From JBBRCE01 sp038205115 (GTDB lineage: Bacteria > Planctomycetota > Planctomycetia > Pirellulales > JBBRCE01), in assembly GCA_038205115.1 (NCBI GenBank), contig JBBRCE010000050.1, positions 1 through 35,200 of the forward strand: DNA of 35,200 bases, in the 5' to 3' direction. Both the position numbers and the translations under genes were made by a program. This document shows positions 1 to 7,983 of this stretch, one piece after another (the first letter of the stretch is position 1; every line of letters begins with the position of its first letter). A model generated the notes under the pieces. That model made no database searches. It saw only the letters and a list, made by a program, of their open reading frames with translations, and had not been told where the DNA came from.

Positions 1-161
1 CAATTCACCTCGGCCCAACGCACCAGCACTTCCATCTCGCGGATGCGTGCCATGAGTCCCAAGAATACCAGCATTCGAATGCTGTGAAACGGATGCCGCA
101 CGCCCCGCGGCTTACGCGGATCGGAAACTTGTGCCAGTTCCCAAAAAACAAAAATACGCAA
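1..161 (-). CDS. ISAs1-like transposase, N-terminal part, cut by window edge
   Basis: Reading the minus strand leftward from about 161 gives an open frame to the window edge. It carries a DPRKPRGVRHP motif followed by a hydrophobic helix and then EMEVLVRWAEVN. The order DPR-x-x-RG-x-RHP, a small hydrophobic helix, and a trailing W-A is what I know from the N-terminal domain of ISAs1/H-repeat DDE transposases (the DDE_Tnp_1-associated domain). The catalytic DDE part lies outside the window. No ATG stands before the DPR motif; TTG codons at 161 and 194 are the only plausible starts, so the 5' end may be eroded. It begins about 47 bp past the 3' end of tRNA-Lys on the same strand. Family call is moderate; whether it is intact cannot be judged. 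Confidence 0.5.
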   Translation of the reverse strand, partial: MRIFVFWELAQVSDPRKPRGVRHPFHSIRMLVFLGLMARIREMEVLVRWAEVN

Positions 162-207
162 CCCGCCACCAACAGCCGAAACTGTTGAAAGCAAAGAAGT
201 TGCGAAA

Positions 208-280
208 TGAGGCTGCTGGGACTCGAACCCAGGGCCTACGGATTAAAAGTCCGTTGCTCTACCGACTGAGCTACAGCCTC
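208..280 (-). tRNA. tRNA-Lys (anticodon UUU)
   Basis: The minus strand folds as a complete 73-nt cloverleaf. The acceptor arms GAGGCTG and CAGCCTC pair perfectly over 7 bp, and the discriminator base is A at 208. The D-arm contains AGCTC-AGTCGGTAGAG, the anticodon loop is CTTTTAA with anticodon TTT, and the T-arm has the invariant GGTTCGAGTCC. The 3' CCA is not encoded. It reads AAA/AAG lysine codons. Confidence 0.97.
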
Positions 281-1851
281 AAAAATTCTACAGAACTCGG
301 TCTAATTGACGTTTTTCGCCGGATTCGGCCAATTGCCTGCGATTCGCGTGAAACCGCGAGGCGACAATTCCCCAAAACGCCGATGGCTAAGATTACCAAA
401 AAACCGCTTGCCTGCAAACCCGGCAAGCCGCACAAAGATTTTACACCGTCCATCACGATAACGTCCCACGGCCTTCAACGATTCGCGATCAATGCAAAAG
501 CTTGGCGATTGAAACCAGCCCGACGTGGCGCTTAAAAAGTGAGCTGCCAAAACACGCTGCCGGCGGTCAGTAAAGTCCTGCCGTCCGCAGAACGACAACC
601 GCACAAAACAGCTCGTTGTAACAACTGGCCTAACTTGCCAAGCAGCCGCGGCGCTGACATCGGACAAACGAATTAAATTGGCAACCGATCTGCCCCGCTC
701 GGTCGGCTGGGCGGTTCACAGCCGTCAGGGCAGTGCCAGCCCAGTTGCAACTGGCTTCAAGTCCAAACCGCCGGCGCGTTCACAAGGCGCAGGCTGCTGA
801 TGCCGCTGATATCTCGGTTAACCAACCCTATCAAGTTGTCATCCTTTTCCTTAATAACCGCGTGTTTTGGAGGCCAGATCAATATGGACGCAAATTTTCG
901 TCAAAGAATCTCTCGGCGAATGCGCAGCTCGTATCGACAGCCGGATTTGACATCTTGAAGGCGATGCTCGAATAATCCAGCCTGACTTTTTTGAAGCGAA
1001 TGTCGAGGGCTCGCAGCCTAGCCGACGGTACAGCGGCATCGATTGCTGGTGGTGGCTGCCGTCGGCGAATGATGCAACCGTGTTGAGTAAAAAAGGTTTT
1101 GCAAGTTACGCGCGATACTCGACGCTGCGATCGTTTCGGCGGGCAGAGGATCGAGGCAGCGACATCGACATGAATTTTTCCAAAGCGAGACTCGATCGCG
1201 CTTTGGGCAAATGTCGAAAAACTGCGTAGCCGTGGTCGCGGACTGTTTGTGTTTGTATCACCACCGGTCCGTGAATCCGATGATTTCGGCGATCCGCTGA
1301 TTTCCGTCTCAAAACCGGCGACCGAGTATCTCGTGGCAGACCGCCAAATGAAAGGCATCGATTGTTGCGTCGCCGCAGCACTTATCGCGCTTTCCGGCGG
1401 CGGACTCTTCGTGAGTTGCAAGCCGCCCCGAGTTCGAAAATATTCGTTTCCCATCCGTTGAACAGGCGGTGCGATTCATGATCGGCGATTTGCTGTGGTC
1501 AATTATTAGCCGGAGTCGCTCGTCGGAAATGGCTGCCGTCGGCCGGCGACGCAGTAGACTCGGGATTGAAGCCAGCGAGATTCCAAATGAGTGTTTCAAC
1601 TCCATTGTTTTCGATCACTGGCGCAAACGCGAAGCACATGGACTTTCGGAGCGTATCGCCTGTTAGAATATGCCAAGCCGCGAGACGAGATTGTTTTTCA
1701 AGGTGGCGAATCGGCCAAATAACGGCCATTTCGGCGTAAATTGTCGAGGCTGCCGGTTGACGCGGACGTTAATCTGCCGTATCAGATACGGTTGAGAGCT
1801 TGCCTGACAAAGGATTGCCCAACGTTGGTTTTACGATTCCGGGAGTTTATT
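281..1851. other. Long stretch without an intact gene
   Basis: About 1.57 kb between tRNA-Lys and mqnD. Open frames here are short, overlap on both strands, and show no domain I recognise. The only part that looks once-coding is the frame-broken segment at 884-1461, listed separately. No convincing terminator, RNA gene or tandem repeat was seen. Confidence 0.5.
884..1461 (+). pseudogene. Frame-broken relic of an unidentified protein gene (tentative)
   Basis: A good ribosome-binding site (GGAGG at 869-873) lies 10 nt before an ATG at 884, but that frame stops after 24 codons at 956-958. A second frame stays open for 92 codons from 951 to 1229 and includes YARYSTLRSFRRAEDRGSD. A third frame is open from about 1210 to 1461 and includes VEKLRSRGRGLFVFVSPPV. 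Each piece looks like ordinary soluble protein, and they follow in order on the same strand. This is what a gene with two or more frameshifts would look like. I do not recognise the family. The alternatives are chance open frames or sequencing error. The long minus-strand frame over the same stretch is probably its antisense shadow. Confidence 0.3.
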
Positions 1852-2727
1852 TTGACCACCACTGCTGCATCCGCCAAGTTGATTCGCGTAGGCCATAGTC
1901 CCGACCCGGACGACGCCTTTATGTTCCACGCGCTGGCCAACGATAAAATCGATACTGGCAATTATCGCTTTGTGCATGAACTGGTCGATATCGAAACGCT
2001 CAATCGCCGCGCGATGTCTGCCGAGTTAGAACTGACGGCCATCAGCCTGCACGCCTACGCTTATTTGACGGAGCACTATTTGATTTGCACTTGTGGCGCG
2101 AGTATGGGCGACCAGTACGGCCCGATGGTGATCACAGCCAAGCCGGCCACATTGGATTCGCTCCGCACGCAGACCATCGCCGTGCCGGGCACGATGACCA
2201 CCGCATTTCTGACGTTGCGGCTTTGCCTGGGCGCGGAGTTCAAATTTGTGGTCGTGCCGTTTGACGAAATTATCGCCGCAACGCAGGCCGGCAATTATCA
2301 AGGCCAGGCCGTGGATGCTGGCTTGATCATTCACGAAGGCCAATTAACCTACGCGGACAGCGGCTTGCATCTGGTGGTCGATTTGGGCAAATGGTGGCAC
2401 GAGCAGACAGGTTTGCCGCTGCCGCTGGGTGCCAACGGCATTCGCAAGGATCTGGGGCCGGCCGTCATTCGCGATGTGAATCGGCTACTCAAACAAAGTA
2501 TCGAGTATGGCCTGAACCATCGGGCGGAAGCCCTGGCTTACGCAGCTAAATACGGTCGCGATCTCGACAACGCCAAGGCCGATCAATTTGTGGGCATGTA
2601 CGTCAACGACTGGACCTTGGACTTTGGACCGCGCGGCCGGCAAGCCGTTCGCGAACTGCTGCGTCGCGGCTACGAGGCTGGCGTGATTCCGCAATTGGTC
2701 GAGCCCGAGTTCGTCGACGAAGCGTAA
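1852..2727 (+). CDS. mqnD: 1,4-dihydroxy-6-naphthoate synthase-like protein (MqnD)
   Basis: About 291 residues, the usual length for the MqnA/MqnD family (periplasmic-binding-protein fold, PF02621). The N-terminal GHSPDPDDAFMFHAL corresponds to the family's SPCPNDTFxFxAL signature, which favours MqnD over MqnA. Further on come a GMTT-like substrate loop (VPGTMTTAF), the DAGLIIHEGQ motif, and the conserved LPLGANGI. MqnD converts cyclic dehypoxanthine futalosine to 1,4-dihydroxy-6-naphthoate in the futalosine route to menaquinone, in the cytoplasm. The start chosen is TTG at 1852, preceded by GGGAG at 1841-1845; the frame stays open to a TTG at 1741, but that extension has no family resemblance. 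No other menaquinone gene is in the window, so the pathway is dispersed, as is common. The MqnA-versus-MqnD split is inferred from one motif. Confidence 0.8.
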   Translation: MTTTAASAKLIRVGHSPDPDDAFMFHALANDKIDTGNYRFVHELVDIETLNRRAMSAELELTAISLHAYAYLTEHYLICTCGASMGDQYGPMVITAKPATLDSLRTQTIAVPGTMTTAFLTLRLCLGAEFKFVVVPFDEIIAATQAGNYQGQAVDAGLIIHEGQLTYADSGLHLVVDLGKWWHEQTGLPLPLGANGIRKDLGPAVIRDVNRLLKQSIEYGLNHRAEALAYAAKYGRDLDNAKADQFVGMYVNDWTLDFGPRGRQAVRELLRRGYEAGVIPQLVEPEFVDEA

Positions 2728-2994
2728 TCGCCCGTCGTACGCCGGCGAATTCCGAATCATGGCCGAGCACGTGCTCGACGTTAGTCAGTTGGGTATTCGA
2801 TTGCCAGCGGAATCGGCGGACGTCGGAATTGCGAGTCAATTCGTGGGCAACCGGACGCCAGCGGACCTTGACGGATCGATTGGAAACGGGCCGCCGCGTG
2901 CTTTCTTGGCGGTTTTGCGGGCAGCTGGCGGCCTTTGAGCCACTGCGGATTGCATTGCCACTCGACCTCCAACACCCGCTGCCTACAATTGGGC

Positions 2995-5037
2995 ATGAGC
3001 AAAAACCCCACGAAGCTAGGCCAGACTGTTGACGACGCTCGCGATTCGGTGCCAGCGGTCGGCGATCGACAGGCGAATTCCAGCCGGATCCGGTTCGATC
3101 GCTACCGGCAAAAAGTTCGGCGGCGTGAACTGTCGAAAGCGGCGATTCATTCGTCCGACGAACGGGGCGCAAAGCAGCGCGCGCGGTCGGCCACGCAACT
3201 TGTCCGGCGGTTTTTTGGGCTGCTCGTTCCCTATCGATTTCAAACGTCGTCGATTTTGGCGTCGGCAACGGTGGCGACTCTGCTCGGTCTGCTGCCGCCG
3301 GCGGGCACTAAGTTTGTCATCGACTATGGCCTCAATCACAGAGTTCTGCCCTCACGGTGGCTGCAATCGTTTCCTTCGCTGGCCAACCCCAGGCAGCTTC
3401 TGCTGGTCACCGTCGTTGCCGTTTCGATCGTCTCACTTGTGAAGATTATGATCCAGGTGTGGGGACGCTGGTACGCGACAAAAATCTCGAAGCAGATTCA
3501 ACTTGACGTTCGCCGTCGCGTTTTCGAACATGCGGTTCGCTTGCCGCTCCATCGCGTTCAGGAGATCCGCTCTGGTGGCGTTGCCTCGATCCTGCGCGAA
3601 GACGGCGGCAGCGTCGGCGAGTTGATGTTTGGCCTGCTGTTCAATCCCTGGCGCGCGATCATTCAATTGATCGGCAGCCTGGCGATTTTGGCGTGGGTCG
3701 ATTGGACGCTGCTGTTGGGTGCAGTCATTCTGCTACCAACCGTGTTTATCACCCATCGCGCTTGGATCAACAATATTCGGCCGCAATTCCGCGTGATTCG
3801 CAAACAGCGAGAACAAATCGACGCCAGCGCGACGGAATCGTTCGCTGGCATGCGGATCGTGCGGGCGTTCAGCCGGCAAAAACGAGAGGCGGCGCGGTTT
3901 ACAACGGAGAACAATCTAATGGCCCGCCAGGAACTTTATGCCTGGTGGTGGATGCGAGCCGTTGAAATGGTCTGGGAAGCGTTGATCCCCATCGCCAGCG
4001 CAGGCCTGCTGTTTTACGGCGGATTGCGCGTGCTCGATGGCCACATGACTGTGGGCGACCTGATGATGTTTTTGGTTTATCTGCTGATGCTGCTGGAGCC
4101 GCTGGCCACGCTGGCGTCCAGCGCAACGCAATTTCAAAATAGTCTGAGCGGGCTGGATCGCGTTCTCGATCTGCTGGGCGAATCGCGAGAAATGTTGTCC
4201 ACGCCGCATTCGCTGAAAGCAAACCGTTCGTCGATCACCGGACAGATTGCACTGGAGCACGTATCGTTTACTTATCCCGGCGGCGATCAACCAGCGGTTA
4301 GCGACATTTGCCTTTCGGTGGCCGCGGGCCAGATCGTCGCGCTTGTCGGTCCCAGCGGTGCCGGCAAGACGACGTTGAGCAATCTCGTTGCCCGCTTTTA
4401 TGATCCCAGCGCCGGACGCGTAACGCTCGACGGCCGCGATCTGCGGGACTACGACGTTGAGTCGTTCCGCAGCCTGCTGGGCATCGTCGAACAAGATGTG
4501 TTTCTATTTGACGGCACGATCGCTCAAAACATCTCCTACGCCCGGCGCGACGCAACTCCGCAGGAAATCCGCGCGGCTGCCGAGGCGGCCAACGCTTTGG
4601 AGTTCATTGAGCGGATGACAGATGGGCTGCAAACGGTGATCGGCGAGCGCGGCGTGCGACTCAGCGGTGGACAACGGCAGCGGCTGGCAATTGCCCGCGC
4701 GATTCTTGCCGATCCCAAACTGTTGATTCTCGACGAGGCCACGAGTAACCTCGATACCGACAGCGAACGGCTGATTCAGCAAAGCCTGGCGGAGTTGATG
4801 CAGGGCCGAACCTGTTTTGTCATCGCGCATCGCTTAAGCACGATCTCTCGCGCGGATTTGATTGTTGTCGTCGAAGGCGGCCGCATCAGCCAAACCGGCA
4901 CGCATGCGGAACTGATGGTCCAAGGCGGAAAATATCGCGCCATGGTGGAGCAGCAAATTCAGATGACACTCGGAAGCATCCATGGGGCGGCTGTAAATCC
5001 GACTGTCGCCAACGGCGACGCGAGTGCGCATGGTTGA
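2995..5037 (+). CDS. ABC exporter, fused membrane and ATPase domains (MsbA-like)
   Basis: 680 residues from the ATG at 2995. After a basic N-terminus of about 70 residues comes a type-I exporter membrane domain with hydrophobic helices from about residue 73 to 390. The ATPase domain follows: Walker A GPSGAGKTT at about 452-460, signature LSGGQRQRLAIARA from 556, Walker B LLILDEA at about 576-582, and the H-loop histidine at about 612 in IAHRLS. All catalytic motifs are intact. It should work as a homodimer in the inner membrane, moving lipid or another hydrophobic substrate outward; the substrate cannot be told from sequence. The frame extends upstream to a TTG at 2935, but those 20 residues are cysteine- and histidine-rich and unlike the family. 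It stands alone, convergent with the next gene. Confidence 0.9.
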   Translation: MSKNPTKLGQTVDDARDSVPAVGDRQANSSRIRFDRYRQKVRRRELSKAAIHSSDERGAKQRARSATQLVRRFFGLLVPYRFQTSSILASATVATLLGLLPPAGTKFVIDYGLNHRVLPSRWLQSFPSLANPRQLLLVTVVAVSIVSLVKIMIQVWGRWYATKISKQIQLDVRRRVFEHAVRLPLHRVQEIRSGGVASILREDGGSVGELMFGLLFNPWRAIIQLIGSLAILAWVDWTLLLGAVILLPTVFITHRAWINNIRPQFRVIRKQREQIDASATESFAGMRIVRAFSRQKREAARFTTENNLMARQELYAWWWMRAVEMVWEALIPIASAGLLFYGGLRVLDGHMTVGDLMMFLVYLLMLLEPLATLASSATQFQNSLSGLDRVLDLLGESREMLSTPHSLKANRSSITGQIALEHVSFTYPGGDQPAVSDICLSVAAGQIVALVGPSGAGKTTLSNLVARFYDPSAGRVTLDGRDLRDYDVESFRSLLGIVEQDVFLFDGTIAQNISYARRDATPQEIRAAAEAANALEFIERMTDGLQTVIGERGVRLSGGQRQRLAIARAILADPKLLILDEATSNLDTDSERLIQQSLAELMQGRTCFVIAHRLSTISRADLIVVVEGGRISQTGTHAELMVQGGKYRAMVEQQIQMTLGSIHGAAVNPTVANGDASAHG

Positions 5038-5164
5038 CCTCGCCGGCACCGGTTGTCCAGTTCGAAGGGGCTGGCCTGCCTCACTGCCGCGAATCTTGAA
5101 GTGAATATCTGCACGCGGCGATCGCACCCTGCCATGAATGCGACTCGCAAACTTCGGAGAATGT

Positions 5165-6163
5165 TCATTCCTTGGCAAAGGCCGCGTCAAATTGCACGTT
5201 GCTGGGCGTGAAGTCCAGACGCTGCACGAATTCGCAAGCCTCGCGGGCGCCGTGCTCGCGGTTCATGCCGACATCTTCCCATTCGACGGACAGCGGGCCT
5301 TCATAGCCAATTTGATTCAAAGCGCGGATGATTTCTTCGAAGTTGACGCTGCCCCGGCCTGGAGAGCGAAAGTCCCAACCGCGGCGCGGATCGCCAAAAT
5401 TGAGATGGCTGGCGAGAATGCCGGAGCGGCCGTTAAGCGTGACGATGGCATCTTTGATGTGTACGTGATAGATGCGGTCCGGAAAAGCGCGGATGAACTC
5501 CACCGGATCGATGCCTTGCCAGAGCAGATGGCTGGGATCGAAGTTGAAGCCGAACTCTTCGCGATTGCCAAGCGCCTGCAGCGCGCGCTGGGCTGTGTAC
5601 AGATCGAAGGCAATTTCCGTCGGATGCACCTCCAACGCAAACCGGACGCCGCACTCGGCAAACACATCAAGGATCGGATTCCAGCGCTCGGCCAGCAGTT
5701 CGAATCCGGCATCGATTATCTCCGCGGACGCCGGCGGAAACGAATACAGCAAATGCCAGATACTCGATCCGGTAAATCCATTGACCACGCCAACGCCCAA
5801 TTTTTGCGCCGCGCGCGCGGTGTTCTTGAGTTCCTCGATCGCGCGCTCGTTGACTTCGCGCGGCTTGCCGTTGCCCCAGACGCGCGGCGGCAGAATCGCT
5901 TTGTGACGCTCGTCGATGTGGTCGAGCACGGCCTGACCAACCAGGTGCGTGCTGATGGCATGCACTTGCAAGTCGTGCCGTTCCAGTAGATCACGACGAC
6001 CGGCGCAATAGCTGGGATCGGTTATTGCCTGCTCGACGTCAAAATGGTCGCCCCAGCAAGCCAACTCCAAACCGGCGTAGCCGAAGTCCGATGCTTTACG
6101 CGCCAGATCCTCGAGCGGCAGATCGGCCCATTGGCCAGTAAACAATGTGATCGGGCGAGACAT
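5165..6163 (-). CDS. Sugar phosphate isomerase/epimerase family TIM-barrel protein
   Basis: 332 residues of the xylose-isomerase-like TIM-barrel superfamily (PF01261). Metal-ligand motifs appear in the expected order: ALEVHPTE (glutamate), FNFDPSHLLWQG (aspartate and histidine), YHVHIKDA (histidine), and LSVEWEDVGM (glutamate). Such enzymes bind a divalent metal and isomerise or epimerise sugars or inositol derivatives in the cytoplasm; the exact substrate is unknown. No signal peptide is present. The ATG at 6163 has a strong ribosome-binding site, GAGGAG at 6169-6174 on the minus strand with 5-nt spacing, which fixes the start. The gene converges with the ABC exporter across 127 bp that contain no clear terminator. 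The family is secure; the substrate is open. Confidence 0.9.
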   Translation of the reverse strand: MSRPITLFTGQWADLPLEDLARKASDFGYAGLELACWGDHFDVEQAITDPSYCAGRRDLLERHDLQVHAISTHLVGQAVLDHIDERHKAILPPRVWGNGKPREVNERAIEELKNTARAAQKLGVGVVNGFTGSSIWHLLYSFPPASAEIIDAGFELLAERWNPILDVFAECGVRFALEVHPTEIAFDLYTAQRALQALGNREEFGFNFDPSHLLWQGIDPVEFIRAFPDRIYHVHIKDAIVTLNGRSGILASHLNFGDPRRGWDFRSPGRGSVNFEEIIRALNQIGYEGPLSVEWEDVGMNREHGAREACEFVQRLDFTPSNVQFDAAFAKE

Positions 6164-6471
6164 GCAAACTCCTCGAATGGTGCGGAATCACGGCTGGCGA
6201 AATGGTCCGTTCACCGGCCCTAGTTGAGAGCGTATTCTCACCGGATTTGGCGGCGCAAGCAATCTCGCTCAAGAAATTTGACCGGCAAAACCGGGATCGA
6301 TCATCCCTTTTCATTATCTGACAACGAGCACGCACGCTAACCACACGTCTGACGAGACGCAGTACGTGCAAGAAACTGCGCGCAAGACAATATCCCTTTG
6401 TCTTCCTTTGCGTTCTTGGCGTCTTCGCGGTGAACTCTTGCGACTTCCGTCCGACTCTCACGTCCATCCGA
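6164..6471. other. Intergenic stretch between isomerase and DUF1501 genes
   Basis: 308 bp between two minus-strand genes. It holds the isomerase ribosome-binding site at its left end and a dispersed-repeat-like motif at its right end (6394-6436). No gene or RNA was seen. Confidence 0.6.
6394..6436. repeat. Dispersed intergenic motif of the AKTPRTQRK type
   Basis: Plus-strand text here contains TTTGCGTTCTTGGCGTCTTC followed by GCGGTGAAC. On the minus strand it reads as FTAKTPRTQRKTK, a short motif I know as spurious peptides from intergenic repeats in many bacterial genomes. It lies just past the stop codon of the DUF1501 gene. Only one copy is in the window, so its repeat nature rests on recall, not on comparison here. 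Confidence 0.4.
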
Positions 6472-7935
6472 TCAAGCGATAATGCCCTTGACCAGTTCGC
6501 CGTGGATATCGGTGAGACGGAAGTCGCGTCCTTGATAGCGGTACGTGAGCTTGGTGTGCTCCACGCCCATCAGGTGCATGATGGTGGCATTGAGATCATG
6601 CACGGCCACCGGGTCGCGGACGATGTTGTAACAGTAATCGTCGGTTTCGCCGTAAACGGTGCCTGCTTTTACGCCGGCGCCCGCCAGCAGCATGGTGAAG
6701 CAGCGGGGATGATGGTCGCGACCGTAATTTTCGGCGGTGAGTCCGCCTTGTGAGTAAATGGTGCGCCCGAACTCGCCACCCCAGACAATCAACGTGTCTT
6801 TGAGCATGTCGCGCCGTTTGAGATCGTTAATCAGTGCCGCCGTGGGCTGGTCGGTATCGTGACATTGTCCGCGAATGGCTTTGGGCAAGCCGGCGTGATG
6901 ATCCCAGCCCATGTGAAAAAGTTGTACAAAACGCACGTCACGTTCGGCCAGGCGACGAGCAAGGAGGCAGTTAGCGGCATAGCTACCGGGGCGACTGACG
7001 TCGGGGCCGTACATCTCCAGCGTTTCCTTGGACTCCTTGGACGTGTCCAACAATTCCGGCACGCTAGTTTGCATCCGAAACGCCATCTCGTACTGCGCGA
7101 TGCGGGCTTGAATTTCCGGATCGCCCACTTCGCTGTAATGCTGCTGGTTGAGGGCCGCCAATCGGTCGAGCGTACCGCGGCGCAAGTCGCGGTCGATGCC
7201 GTCGGGATTGGAGAGATAAAGCACCGCGTCGCCCTTGTTGCGGAACTTTACGCCTTGATATTTCGCTGGCAAAAACCCAGCGCCCCACAAACGGTCGTAC
7301 AGCGGTTGATCTTCTTTGCGCCCCGACCCGAACGAGGTCAGCACCACATAGGATGGCAAATCCTGATTTTCACTACCCAGTCCGTAGCTGGCCCACGCGC
7401 CGATGCTGGGGCGCCCAGCCAACTGCGAGCCGGTCTGAATGAACGTGATGGCCGGATCGTGATTGATGGCCTCCGTGTTCATCGACCGCACCATGCAAAA
7501 CTCGTCCGCGACCTTCGACATGTGCGGAAGCAGCTCGCTCATCCACATGCCGCTCTGGCCGTGCTGAGCGAACTTGAAGATCGAGGGCGCCACGGGAAAC
7601 TTCGTCTGCCCGCTGGTCATGGTAGTCAGTCGCTGTCCCATGCGGATCGAGGCTGGCAAATCCTCGTTGTAATGCTCCGTCAAGCCTGGTTTGGGATCGA
7701 ACAAATCCATTTGCGACGGCGCGCCAGATTGAAACAGATAAATGATGCGTTTGGCTTTGGGCGTAAAGTTCGGAAAGCCTGGCAGGCCGAGCGCCGGCAT
7801 GGGCTTGGCAGTTGATGCTGCCTGCGCCGCGCCCGAACCCAGCAAACTACCGAGTGCCAACGTGCCAAGGCCGGTGGCCGTATGGCGCAGGAACAGGCGG
7901 CGGTTGAGCGAGTCTTGCAATTGGATCGGGGTCAT
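6472..7935 (-). CDS. DUF1501 protein, Tat-exported, alkaline-phosphatase/sulfatase-like fold
   Basis: 487 residues. The N-terminus NRRLFLRHTATGLGTLALG has the twin arginines at residues 12-13 followed by a hydrophobic stretch, a Tat signal. The body is DUF1501 (PF07394), a relative of the alkaline-phosphatase/sulfatase superfamily abundant in planctomycetes. Visible blocks include YLFQSGAPSQMDLFDPKP near the start of the mature chain, GWDHHAGL, LIVWGGEFGRT, and GRDHHPRCFTMLLAGAGVKAG, with clustered Asp and His that could bind metal. Tat export suggests folding or metal loading in the cytoplasm. It starts 48 bp after the stop of the PSD1-type gene, so the two are almost certainly one operon and their products probably work together outside the cytoplasmic membrane. 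The reaction is not established. Confidence 0.92.
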   Translation of the reverse strand: MTPIQLQDSLNRRLFLRHTATGLGTLALGSLLGSGAAQAASTAKPMPALGLPGFPNFTPKAKRIIYLFQSGAPSQMDLFDPKPGLTEHYNEDLPASIRMGQRLTTMTSGQTKFPVAPSIFKFAQHGQSGMWMSELLPHMSKVADEFCMVRSMNTEAINHDPAITFIQTGSQLAGRPSIGAWASYGLGSENQDLPSYVVLTSFGSGRKEDQPLYDRLWGAGFLPAKYQGVKFRNKGDAVLYLSNPDGIDRDLRRGTLDRLAALNQQHYSEVGDPEIQARIAQYEMAFRMQTSVPELLDTSKESKETLEMYGPDVSRPGSYAANCLLARRLAERDVRFVQLFHMGWDHHAGLPKAIRGQCHDTDQPTAALINDLKRRDMLKDTLIVWGGEFGRTIYSQGGLTAENYGRDHHPRCFTMLLAGAGVKAGTVYGETDDYCYNIVRDPVAVHDLNATIMHLMGVEHTKLTYRYQGRDFRLTDIHGELVKGIIA

Positions 7936-7983
7936 ACAAATAACCGTTTGGTTAACGGGAGAACGGATCAGTTTCCGGAAAAA

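Noticed and set aside
285..290. TAGAAT on the minus strand as a -10 box for tRNA-Lys.
   Set aside because: Transcription would start at or inside the tRNA 5' end, and no acceptable -35 box lies 16-18 bp upstream.
131..535. A plus-strand open frame of 134 codons at the left end.
   Set aside because: It runs straight through tRNA-Lys on the opposite strand and has no recognisable protein features.
2603..3268. A 221-codon minus-strand frame overlapping the end of mqnD and the start of the ABC exporter.
   Set aside because: Arginine/serine-rich with no domain, and antisense to two well-supported genes.
5138..5989. A 283-codon plus-strand frame opposite the sugar isomerase gene.
   Set aside because: The minus-strand frame has a full TIM-barrel motif set and a strong ribosome-binding site; the plus-strand frame is its shadow.
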